A DNA stretch of 27,868 nucleotides. Origin: Armatimonadota bacterium. Lineage in GTDB: Bacteria > Sysuimicrobiota > Sysuimicrobiia > Sysuimicrobiales > Kaftiobacteriaceae. Each line of letters begins with the position of its first letter. Position 1 is the stretch's first letter. The stretch covers positions 1 to 27,868 of the forward strand of contig JAIBHM010000005.1 of the NCBI GenBank assembly GCA_020028535.1, read 5' to 3'. This document shows, in pieces, positions 1 through 6,035 of the stretch. The notes beneath the pieces are model-generated. The model had not been told where the DNA came from. It did no database searches and saw only the letters and a list, made by a program, of their open reading frames with translations. The position numbers and the translations under genes are program-made.

Positions 1-340
1 ACAGTCCGGGGACCTTCACGATGCCGAGCACCGACAACCCGAGCAGCACAACGACGAGCCCCCCGACCCGGCCCAGCCACTGCCGGTTGGTCATGACAAA
101 GGCGCCCAGCGCACTCGCTGAGGCGCCCATGGCAGTAAAGATAATCGAGAATCCGAGGACAAACAAGCCCATAGTGACGAGCACCTGGGCGAGGTGTCGC
201 CGCCTCGCCGCCGGATCGAGCTCTGTGAGCGAAATGCCGGAGACGAATGACACGTAGCCCGGCACCAGAGGCACGATGCAGGGCGAAAGGAAACCCAGCA
301 CGCCGGCCCCAAACGCCAGGAGCAGGTTGACCTCCATCAT
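1..340 (-). CDS. ccdA: CcdA-type cytochrome c biogenesis / thiol reductant exporter, N-terminal part (cut by window edge)
   Basis: Reading leftward from the ATG at 340 gives at least 113 codons that run off the left edge, so only the N-terminal part is present. The translation has the CcdA/DsbD-beta signature FLSPCIVPLVPGYVSFVSG in its first membrane helix, where the cysteine is the first of the redox pair. A basic cytoplasmic loop (ARRRH) follows, then two more hydrophobic helices. In this family the protein carries electrons from cytoplasmic thioredoxin across the membrane to extracytoplasmic thioredoxin-like proteins. The start ATG overlaps the TGA stop of the TlpA-like gene (ATGA), so the two are translationally coupled and CcdA is the natural electron donor of that protein. 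A second ATG follows directly at 337. The second redox cysteine lies outside the window. Confidence 0.88.
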   Translation of the reverse strand, partial: MMEVNLLLAFGAGVLGFLSPCIVPLVPGYVSFVSGISLTELDPAARRRHLAQVLVTMGLFVLGFSIIFTAMGASASALGAFVMTNRQWLGRVGGLVVVLLGLSVLGIVKVPGL

Positions 341-816
341 CGCGCGACCGTCCGCAGCATCGACACCAGTTCCGCCTCACCCGCGGGCCCGTAGCCCGCC
401 TTCACCAACGACCCGTCCTTCCCGATCACCGCCCAGAACGGTTGATACGTGAATCCGTACAACTTCGCGACCTTACCGTCGCCATCGTACCCATTCGCAA
501 ACGTCAGGTTGTGGCGCCGGATGAATCCTGCGCAGGCCTCCTTCGAATCGAGGAGACCTATACCGACGAACTGCACGCCCTTCCCTTTCCACGCCTGCCA
601 GGTCCGCTCCCACACGGGGGCGTCAGCGTTGCACGTCACTCACCACGGCGCCCAGAACAACAGCACCACCGCGGAGCCTCGGGCGTCCGCGAGCCGGAAG
701 GTCGTCCCGCTGAACAATTCCAGATCAAACTGCGGAGCGGTCCTGGGAGCAGCCGGCACGGGCTGCGCCATGCCGGGCACGATCAACGCCGCCAACACCA
801 GGGCCAGGATCCTCAT
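337..816 (-). CDS. tlpA: TlpA/ResA-like thioredoxin-fold protein with predicted selenocysteine (in-frame TGA at the active site)
   Basis: Two abutting in-frame segments (816-643 and 639-340) form one thioredoxin-like protein if the TGA at 640-642 is read through. The context is LLFWAPW-[TGA]-VTCNADAPVW. In TlpA/ResA proteins this is the W-C-x-x-C redox centre, and the TGA replaces exactly the first cysteine, giving UVTC. The upstream part has a signal peptide (MRILALVLAALIVPGMAQ) and the family's N-terminal strand (FDLELFSG). The downstream part carries the central insert and the later fold elements, including the cis-Pro-like YGFTYQPFWAVIG, so nothing is decayed. The ATG at 816 was chosen because GAGG lies 9 nt upstream; GTG at 843 or ATG at 840 in the same frame are alternatives. 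The real stop is also TGA (337-339), overlapping ccdA. Length is 159 residues including Sec59. The alternative is a nonsense mutation or a TGC-to-TGA sequencing error. Confidence 0.75.
605..628 (-). promoter_or_regulatory. Candidate bacterial SECIS hairpin downstream of the TGA
   Basis: On the minus strand the mRNA after the TGA can fold with CGCU (628-625) pairing to AGCG (608-605) and CCC (618-616) pairing to GGG (611-609). This leaves a GUGU apical loop (615-612) and a 5' internal bulge. The loop begins 24 nt after the UGA, within the spacing known for SelB-binding bacterial SECIS elements, and starts with G, which those elements usually require. The upper stem is only 3 bp and bacterial SECIS elements are poorly conserved, so by itself this is weak support. 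Confidence 0.4.
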
Positions 817-843
817 ACCTCGCCACCTCAACGTACGCATCAC

Positions 844-964
844 GTCGGACGCCGCGTTCCCGCCGTGTCCACGCTAACAATCTTTTGTAAAGAACTTTTG
901 CGGGAACCTCTCCCTCTTTTCCTGCCCCCGCAATTCTGCGCCCAGTCCGGCGGTCGCAATGATT
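844..964. other. Spacer between the SAM-adenosyltransferase and tlpA genes, with inverted repeat
   Basis: This spacer must hold the control region of the minus-strand tlpA-ccdA pair, because the upstream operon ends at 965. It contains a perfect 8-bp inverted repeat, GTTCCCGC at 856-863 and GCGGGAAC at 900-907. The 36-nt spacer between the arms is unusually AT-rich for this DNA (around 882-899) and repeats CTTTTG twice. No -10/-35 pair matches consensus well. The repeat could be an operator or a cruciform/terminator structure. Confidence 0.4.
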
Positions 965-1750
965 TCAGGACCGGGGTCTGACATGAACAACCGATCCCGG
1001 TCCGGCCCCCAGCGCCTTGGCCGCGCTCGCCTCGCGGATCGCGATCTCAGCGAACCCATCGCTGCCGGGGACGACCAGGAGCCGGTTCGGGGCTCCGTCA
1101 CCGTAGGTCCGGGCGACGATCGCGGACGTGGTCCTACCTCCGGCGCGCACCATGACGCGCTTCCCCTCGGCCGGCAACAGTGACGCCGGGATGTTCGTGA
1201 TCAGATTGCCAAACGCGTCGGCGTAAATGATTTCGCCGGTGAGTGTGCCGCGCTCCAGCTGGCCGGTGCCGAATTCCAGGTCCGCGAATTCCGACGCGGG
1301 TGAGCCGAGCGCGGACGGAAGCATGCCCTTTGCGAGCAGCCCTGCCACCGGCGCGAAGAGATCTCGCCCGTGAAACGTCGCAGACCGGATTCCGCGCAGC
1401 AACTGTTCGTCGTCGATGGCATAGGCCCGGGGCGTGCCGACCCTCCGCGCCGCAGGAACCAGCAGTCCATTGTCCGGCCCGACGAAGAACTGTCCACCCG
1501 ACGTCAGGACCAGTGCGCTCCGCGGCGTGCCGACACCGGGATCCACCACGGCCAGGTGGATCGTCCCGGCGGGAGTGAACGGGGCGACGGTGAACAGGAG
1601 GTAGGCGCCGGCGCGGATATTGTGGCGCGGGACTTCATGGCTGATGTCGATGAAGAGCGGATCGCAGTACGATGCGATCACCGCCTTCATCGCCGCCGGG
1701 TAAGGCCCGCTCGAGCCGAAGTCGCTGAGCAGCGTAATCAGGGCGCTCAT
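965..1750 (-). CDS. SAM hydroxide adenosyltransferase (DUF62 / fluorinase-like family)
   Basis: The product has 261 residues. Family motifs appear in order: LLSDFGSSGPYPAAMKAV at the N-terminus, DISHEVPRHNIRAGAYLL, VVDPGVGTPR, FVGPDNGLL, FHGRDLFAPVA, then the C-terminal domain with YADAFGNLITNIP and NRLLVVPGSDGFAEIAI. Characterised members use a water-derived hydroxide to split S-adenosylmethionine into adenosine and methionine. Related fluorinases and chlorinases use halide, but the short DUF62 form found in housekeeping contexts is normally the hydroxide enzyme. The ATG at 1750 was chosen because it overlaps the TGA of the M20 gene (TGATG) and begins the conserved domain; a longer frame extends upstream but is not conserved-looking. 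This is the last gene of the alaX operon. Confidence 0.88.
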   Translation of the reverse strand: MSALITLLSDFGSSGPYPAAMKAVIASYCDPLFIDISHEVPRHNIRAGAYLLFTVAPFTPAGTIHLAVVDPGVGTPRSALVLTSGGQFFVGPDNGLLVPAARRVGTPRAYAIDDEQLLRGIRSATFHGRDLFAPVAGLLAKGMLPSALGSPASEFADLEFGTGQLERGTLTGEIIYADAFGNLITNIPASLLPAEGKRVMVRAGGRTTSAIVARTYGDGAPNRLLVVPGSDGFAEIAIREASAAKALGAGPGSVVHVRPRS

Positions 1751-2907
1751 CAGCGCGCGCCGCAGAACTGAACGGCGGTCTGTGCGAGCACCTGCGCGCA
1801 GCGCACGACGCTCTTCACGTCCACGTACTCCTCGGCCGCGTGCGCCCCCGCGCCCGACGGTCCAAAGATCACCGTGGGGATGCCGGCGGTGCCGAGGATG
1901 GCAGAGTCCATCCACGGCGACAGCCCTATCACCCGCAAAGGGGCGCCGAGCACCCGCTGCCCGGCAGCGGAGAGCGCCAGGACCACGGGCGCGTGGGGTT
2001 CGATCTCGTACGCCGGGCGGAAGAAGAACACGCCGACTTTGCCCTCAGCCACCGCATCCGCGCCGACGGCACGCTGCAAGACCTCCCGCATCTCAGCCTC
2101 GATGTCCGCTGCCATCTCTCCGGGCAGCGTCCGCCGCTCCACGCGAAGCACGCTGCGGCTGGGATAGGTACTCAGTCCTTCGCCGCCCTCGATCAGCGAC
2201 GCGTGCACTGAGGCGCGGCCCAACAGCGGGTGCCGGTGTTGCGGCAGCCGCATGGTCTCCAGCCGGCGGAGCTCGACCAGCACGCTGCCCATCGCGGCGA
2301 TCGCATCGCGTCCCTCATCATACCGGCTCCCGTGCGCGGCCACGCCGGCCGTCTCGAACTGGACCCAGGCAAATCCTTTGTGCGCGATCCCGATCTGCAG
2401 CTCGGTCCCCTCCGTCACGATCGCGGCGTCCGCTCGAGCCGTACGCACGAGCGCCTCCGTGCCAAGACTCGCGTATTCCTCGTCCGCAACAAAGGCCAGC
2501 ATGAGATCGCCGCGCAGCCGGTGCTGCGCCCGGATCGCCGCCGTGGCCGCAAGCATCGCGGCGAGCGAACCTTTCATGTCGTACGCCCCGCGGCCGTAGA
2601 CGCGACCCTCGCGCTCGTACGGCGCGAACGGCCGATCCATCCCTTCCACGGAGACGGTATCGACGTGGCCGTTCAGCAGCAGACTCCGGCCTCGCCCCTC
2701 ACCCCTCAGCGTCGCGACCACGTTGGGCCGGCCGGGAGCGGCCTCGGCGATCTGTACATCCAGCCCAAGGTCCCGGCACAATTCTGCGAGGCAGCCCGCG
2801 ATCTGTGCTTCACCCGGAGCGCCGGGGGAGAGCGAGGGGTTGATGGAGTTGATCGCAATCAGACGACGCAGCACATCCAACAGGTATCCGCGGTCGATGG
2901 TGGTCAT
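1750..2907 (-). CDS. M20-family metallopeptidase/amidohydrolase (ArgE/DapE/ACY1-like)
   Basis: The product has 385 residues. It carries the M20 dinuclear zinc motifs: LLLNGHVDTVSVEG (first metal His and Asp), GRGAYDMKGSLAAMLAA (bridging Asp), FVADEEYASLGTEALV (catalytic and metal Glu pair), VTEGTELQIGIAHKG, the dimerisation lid around FETAGVAAHGSRYDEG, and the last metal His in GAGAHAAEEYVDVKSV. The family removes N-acyl groups from amino acids or peptides, as in N-acetylornithine or succinyl-diaminopimelate. The exact substrate cannot be read from sequence and the neighbours do not point to arginine or lysine synthesis. The ATG at 2907 lies 7 nt after the glycosylase stop. The frame is open further upstream but overlaps the glycosylase gene and is not conserved-looking. 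Confidence 0.88.
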   Translation of the reverse strand: MTTIDRGYLLDVLRRLIAINSINPSLSPGAPGEAQIAGCLAELCRDLGLDVQIAEAAPGRPNVVATLRGEGRGRSLLLNGHVDTVSVEGMDRPFAPYEREGRVYGRGAYDMKGSLAAMLAATAAIRAQHRLRGDLMLAFVADEEYASLGTEALVRTARADAAIVTEGTELQIGIAHKGFAWVQFETAGVAAHGSRYDEGRDAIAAMGSVLVELRRLETMRLPQHRHPLLGRASVHASLIEGGEGLSTYPSRSVLRVERRTLPGEMAADIEAEMREVLQRAVGADAVAEGKVGVFFFRPAYEIEPHAPVVLALSAAGQRVLGAPLRVIGLSPWMDSAILGTAGIPTVIFGPSGAGAHAAEEYVDVKSVVRCAQVLAQTAVQFCGAR

Positions 2908-2914
2908 CGGCAAT

Positions 2915-3718
2915 TCAATGCTGGCACGCCGGGCAGAAGAACGAAGGACGTCCGCCGGACCGGGCGGCGACAATCGTGCCGTCACCGCGCGGACACGGCT
3001 GACCGGCACGGCCGTAGACGGCCAGACGGACCCGGCCTTTGCGCTCCAGGGCGTCGCTGAACTCCGGCTCTCCACCCCGTGCGATCCCGCTGCGAAGCAC
3101 GCGGCGCACGGCCTGATGCAGGCCTTCCACCTCCGCCAGGGTGAGCGCGATGGCCTGGCGGCCCGGCCGCAGCCCGGCCGCATGGAGGATCTCGTGTGCC
3201 CACAGGTTGCCGATGCCCGCGATACGCTCCTGATCGGTGAGCAGCGCGCGCACCGCGACCCGCCGCTGCATCAACTCCCACAAACGCTCCTTCGTGAATT
3301 CCGCGGACAGCGGGTCCACGCCGAGGTTCGCAAGATATTCGATCCTTGGGAGACGTCGTTGCTTGTACAGCTCGATCGTGGAGAGTTGCAGCTCGCGGAA
3401 CTCCAGATCCCCGCCCCGCTTGAAGTGCACGATGACCGCGGTCTCCCTGTCCGGCCGGATGCCCTCCGCGGAGAACCGCAGCAGCCCCCAGAGCTTGAAA
3501 TGCACGACCAGAACCCAACCGCTGCTGAGAGAGATCAGAAGCGCCTTCCCGCGCCGCTCGACCTTGCGGACTGATTTCCCGGCAAGGACCTTGGCAAACT
3601 GTACCGGACGGTGCGTCCGGATCGCCGCCGGCAGGCGCACGTCGACGCGCCTGATGGTCCGGCCGATCAACGGCAGAAGACTCCGGCGGACGGTTTCGAC
3701 TTCCGGCAGTTCCGGCAC
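2915..3718 (-). CDS. mutM: Formamidopyrimidine-DNA glycosylase-like protein (Fpg/Nei family), atypical zinc finger
   Basis: The product has 267 residues and starts MPELPEVETVRRSL, so the catalytic N-terminal Pro-Glu is present. The conserved lysine sits in ERRGKALLISL. The helix-two-turn-helix motif reads QERIAGIGNLWAHEIL. Such enzymes excise oxidised bases and cut at the abasic site. Two features are unusual. The C-terminal zinc finger reads PCPRGDGTIV...FFCPACQH, so the second of the four usual cysteines (CPRCGT) is replaced by Gly-Asp. The loop that normally contains RRFG reads RELQLSTIELY instead. Substrate preference may therefore differ from true MutM. The GTG start at 3718 directly follows the stop of the preceding paralogue (TAA-GTG, zero gap). 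Confidence 0.85.
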   Translation of the reverse strand: MPELPEVETVRRSLLPLIGRTIRRVDVRLPAAIRTHRPVQFAKVLAGKSVRKVERRGKALLISLSSGWVLVVHFKLWGLLRFSAEGIRPDRETAVIVHFKRGGDLEFRELQLSTIELYKQRRLPRIEYLANLGVDPLSAEFTKERLWELMQRRVAVRALLTDQERIAGIGNLWAHEILHAAGLRPGRQAIALTLAEVEGLHQAVRRVLRSGIARGGEPEFSDALERKGRVRLAVYGRAGQPCPRGDGTIVAARSGGRPSFFCPACQH

Positions 3719-4573
3719 TTACTTCAGCAGCCTCGACATCCTCCGGTCGGCGTAGACCTTTCCGCCGGTCTGGCATGCCGGGCAGTAGTAGGTCTCTTTC
3801 TCTGCGTAAGCGACTTCGGCGATCGGCGTCCCGCAGCGCGGGCAGGGCTCGCCGCCGTGGCGGTGCACGCGCAGCAGCTCGAGCGGCTCGCGCGTCGGGA
3901 GCTCCGCAGCGAAGTGGCGGCGATGCTCCTCGAGGGCCCGCCGCATCGTCGCCGCGATGGCGGCGTGGAGCGTACGCACTTCCGCAGGCTTCAGGCGGTC
4001 AGCGCGTACGAACGGAGAGAGCGGCGCCTCCCAAAGGATTTCGTCGGAGTAGGCGTTCCCGATCCCGGTGACGTAGCGCTGCAGGGTGAGGAACCGCTTC
4101 AATTGAACGGCCTCACCGGCCAGCATCGCGCCGAGCCGCTCCGCGGTGAATCCGGGATCGAGCGGGTCCGTACCCAGGCCTGCGATGGGTTCGACCTCCG
4201 CCATCCCTGATGTCTCGAGCACGTAGACCGAGGCGCGCTTCTTCGGTCCCAGTTCCACGACCCTGACCTCGCGCCCGTCGTCCAGCACGACACCCAGCGC
4301 CAGGTCCTTTCCGCGCGCCCTGGGCGGACCGATCTGCACGCGGCCGTGGCGCATCAAATGAAGCACGAGGGAGAGGTCGCCCTCCAGGTCGACGATGACG
4401 AGTTTCGCGATCCGCCGGACGCCCCTGATTCGCCGTCCCTGGATCGCCGGAAGCGGCGGCTCAAAAGTCTTCAACAGGGACGGACTGTGCAGCCGGACGC
4501 GGGCGATGGTCCGCTCCCGTACGCCGCGGTCGAGATTCTCCGTCAGAACCTGGATGAACGGCAGTTCAGGCAT
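3719..4573 (-). CDS. Second Fpg/Nei-family DNA glycosylase paralogue
   Basis: The product has 284 residues and starts MPELPFIQVLTENLDRG. Pro2 and Glu3 are kept, but the usual PELPE becomes PELPF. The conserved lysine lies in RRIAKLVIVDLEG. The helix-two-turn-helix is LQRYVTGIGNAYSDEILWEA. Unlike its neighbour it has a complete four-cysteine zinc finger (EPCPRCGTPI and YYCPACQ), followed by a short basic tail. The wedge region reads LHLMRHGR and the RRFG loop is absent (ELGPKKRASVYV), so it resembles the divergent Fpg/Nei branch rather than classical MutM. The ATG at 4573 overlaps the end of alaX by 8 nt, and the downstream paralogue starts immediately after its stop, so the pair is co-translated. 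Confidence 0.83.
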   Translation of the reverse strand: MPELPFIQVLTENLDRGVRERTIARVRLHSPSLLKTFEPPLPAIQGRRIRGVRRIAKLVIVDLEGDLSLVLHLMRHGRVQIGPPRARGKDLALGVVLDDGREVRVVELGPKKRASVYVLETSGMAEVEPIAGLGTDPLDPGFTAERLGAMLAGEAVQLKRFLTLQRYVTGIGNAYSDEILWEAPLSPFVRADRLKPAEVRTLHAAIAATMRRALEEHRRHFAAELPTREPLELLRVHRHGGEPCPRCGTPIAEVAYAEKETYYCPACQTGGKVYADRRMSRLLK

Positions 4574-5765
4574 CGAACATCCGGCGCAGCTCGACTCGCG
4601 CCGACTCCACTGCCTCGCGCAGCGCCTCCGCCGCGAGCGCGCCCTGCGCGAATTCCGGGCGACCCCCGCCCCGCCCGCCGCGCGGCTCGAGGATGCGCCG
4701 CAACAGCGCCGCGGCGTCCAGATCGAGCGACGGCGACCGCGCGATAATGATGCGGCCCCGCGCCGCTCCGAAAACGACGACAGAAGATTCCGCGGAGACG
4801 ATCTTCCCGGCGAGCGTTCCGGCTTCATCCGGAGACCGGTCGAGCACATCCGCGATGATCTTCGGGCTGCCCCGCGCTCCGTCCAGGTAGCCCCGCGCTT
4901 CGCTCGAGAACAGCCGATCCCGCAGGTCGGCGATGACGCGCTCCCGCTCTTTCAGTTGCCCCGACAGCCGGCCTATTGCCTCGGCCACCTCGCGATCCTT
5001 CACCGTGAACGATCCGGCCAGATCCGAGACGAGCGTGCTTTTCCACCGATAATCGCGGAGCGCGCGCCACCCGCACAGAAACTCGACGCGGACGCCGCCT
5101 TTGTACCGCTCCCAGCGGCGCAGCTTGATCAGCCCAATCTCACCGGTCCGGCGGACGTGCGTCCCCCCGCACGCGGAGCGATCGAACTCCTCCACCTCGA
5201 CGACCCGGATCTGCCCCCGCTTCTTCGCCGGCCGCCGCAGGCCCAGAGTTGGGAGCTCGGATTCATCCACCATGTGCACAGGCACCGGCCGGTCCTCGAA
5301 TATGACGGCGTTGGCGAGATCCTCCGTTCGGGCTGCCATTTCCGGCGTGAGATCGGACAGGTCCAGATCCAGCGTGCACACCTCCGCCCCGAAATGCACC
5401 GAGATAGTCTGGGCGTCGAGCGAGCGCAGTGCAGCCTGGGACAGGATGTGCTGCCCGGTGTGCTGCTGCATGTGGTCGAATCGCCGCGGCCAGTCGATCT
5501 CGCCGCGCACGTCGCCCTCGATCGGCCGTGCCACGACGTGAACGACGGTGTCCTCATTATCGACGACGTCGATCACCCCTGCATCGCCGAGTGTGCCGAG
5601 ATCGTGTGGCTGTCCCCCGGAAGTGGGAAAAAAGGCCGTGCGGTCGAGGACGACGGCGTGGCCTCGATCGTGCGGCCGCACGTCAAGCACGCGGGCATCG
5701 AAGACACGCTGATAACTGTCAGCGTAGTACAGGCGCTCAGTGGCGCGCAAAGGAGGTACGGTCAT
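4566..5765 (-). CDS. alaX: AlaX-type alanyl-tRNA editing protein with DHHA1 domain
   Basis: The product has 399 residues and corresponds to the C-terminal editing half of alanyl-tRNA synthetase without the catalytic core. The N-terminal barrel (about 1-90) includes TAFFPTSGGQPHDLG. The editing domain has the zinc ligands HTGQH (His102, His106) and SACGGTHV (Cys199, His203). A coiled region at about 255-285 precedes a glycine-rich DHHA1 domain ending GGRGGGRPEFAQGA. The family hydrolyses Ser- or Gly-mischarged tRNA-Ala in trans, and this longer form matches AlaX-L. The ATG at 5765 matches the domain start and has AGAGGG upstream; an ATG 45 nt earlier would run into the divergent microprotein. 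First gene of the operon alaX, glycosylase, glycosylase, M20, DUF62. Confidence 0.9.
   Translation of the reverse strand: MTVPPLRATERLYYADSYQRVFDARVLDVRPHDRGHAVVLDRTAFFPTSGGQPHDLGTLGDAGVIDVVDNEDTVVHVVARPIEGDVRGEIDWPRRFDHMQQHTGQHILSQAALRSLDAQTISVHFGAEVCTLDLDLSDLTPEMAARTEDLANAVIFEDRPVPVHMVDESELPTLGLRRPAKKRGQIRVVEVEEFDRSACGGTHVRRTGEIGLIKLRRWERYKGGVRVEFLCGWRALRDYRWKSTLVSDLAGSFTVKDREVAEAIGRLSGQLKERERVIADLRDRLFSSEARGYLDGARGSPKIIADVLDRSPDEAGTLAGKIVSAESSVVVFGAARGRIIIARSPSLDLDAAALLRRILEPRGGRGGGRPEFAQGALAAEALREAVESARVELRRMFDA
5751..5757 (+). promoter_or_regulatory. Strong Shine-Dalgarno of the first microprotein gene
   Basis: AGGAGGT lies 6 nt before an ATG at 5764 and is preceded by AA, a near-perfect anti-SD match. 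Most large genes in this window have weaker sites, so this points to real, efficient translation of the tiny ORF. Confidence 0.7.
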
Positions 5766-5829
5766 GCTTGAGACCCTCTTGTTCCTGGGGATCCTGTGGT
5801 GGCTGTTCACCCAGAATCGCGAGACGTAG
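5764..5829 (+). CDS. 21-residue hydrophobic microprotein A
   Basis: ATG at 5764, TAG at 5827-5829. The peptide starts MLETLLFLGILWWLF and ends TQNRET. It is one short membrane-spanning helix with a polar, slightly basic C-terminus. A near-perfect Shine-Dalgarno sequence lies 6 nt upstream. It aligns without gaps to the microprotein encoded at 5919, sharing M-L-x-x-L-L-x4-L-W-x-L-x-T, which supports translation and a common origin by duplication. The pattern recalls the first helix of small lmo0937/DUF5670-type membrane proteins, but those are roughly twice as long. The function is unknown. Its start overlaps the divergent alaX start by 2 nt, so transcripts from this side are antisense to the alaX 5' end. 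Confidence 0.6.
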   Translation: MLETLLFLGILWWLFTQNRET

Positions 5830-5846
5830 CCAAAGCGCCACCTGCT

Positions 5847-5869
5847 CCCCTGACAGAACTCGTCAGGGG
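5847..5869 (+). terminator. Hairpin between the two microprotein genes
   Basis: CCCCTGAC (5847-5854) and GTCAGGGG (5862-5869) form a perfect 8-bp stem with a 7-nt loop. No T-run follows, so it may be an attenuator, an mRNA-stability hairpin or a partial terminator between microproteins A and B. It would also form in the 5' leader of an alaX transcript on the other strand. A 12-nt near-direct repeat (GTAAGTCATCTT / GTAAGTCACCTC) follows at 5879-5902. Confidence 0.45.
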
Positions 5870-5918
5870 GGCGGACTCGTAAGTCATCTTGTAAGTCACC
5901 TCGAAGGAGGCGGGTGCC

Positions 5919-5975
5919 ATGCTTACGGCCCTACTGATCATCGTGTTGCTCTGGTTGCTCGTCACGCGAGCGTAA
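5919..5975 (+). CDS. 18-residue hydrophobic microprotein B
   Basis: ATG at 5919, TAA at 5973-5975, with AAGGAGG at 5904-5910 placed 8 nt before the start. The product is MLTALLIIVLLWLLVTRA, a single hydrophobic helix with a basic end. It shares at least eight of its 18 positions with microprotein A in an ungapped alignment, including L-W-x-L-x-T near the C-terminus. A strong intrinsic terminator follows 20 nt after the stop, so the pair looks like a complete small transcription unit. No function can be assigned. A single-helix membrane regulator of a larger complex and a type I toxin-like peptide are both possible. Confidence 0.6.
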   Translation: MLTALLIIVLLWLLVTRA

Positions 5976-5994
5976 CGACTGCAAAGAGCAGTGT

Positions 5995-6035
5995 CCGCGG
6001 GGGATGAGGCCATCTCATCCTCCGCGGGTGTTTTT
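5995..6035 (+). terminator. Intrinsic terminator after the microprotein unit
   Basis: CCGCGG plus GGGATGAG (5995-6008) pairs with CTCATCC plus TCCGCGG (6014-6027) around a GCCAT loop, giving a stem of about 13-14 bp with one G-T pair. On the plus strand it is followed by GTGTTTTT, a good U-tract. The last codons of the convergent yjjX gene overlap the right arm. Confidence 0.8.

Noticed and set aside
337..843. Reading the thioredoxin region as two separate genes or a simple pseudogene
   Set aside because: The in-frame halves each lack an essential part of one known fold, the GTG start of the downstream half has no ribosome binding site, and the only lesion is a TGA at the redox cysteine. Sec fits better, though a sequencing error is not excluded.
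965..1750. Halogenating (fluorinase or chlorinase) enzyme
   Set aside because: The protein matches the common DUF62 hydroxide adenosyltransferase pattern and lies in a housekeeping operon with no halometabolite genes.
4395..5771. 458-codon plus-strand frame opposite alaX
   Set aside because: It lies entirely antisense to a well-supported gene, is very Arg/Pro/His-rich and has no recognisable domain. It is a GC-rich shadow frame.
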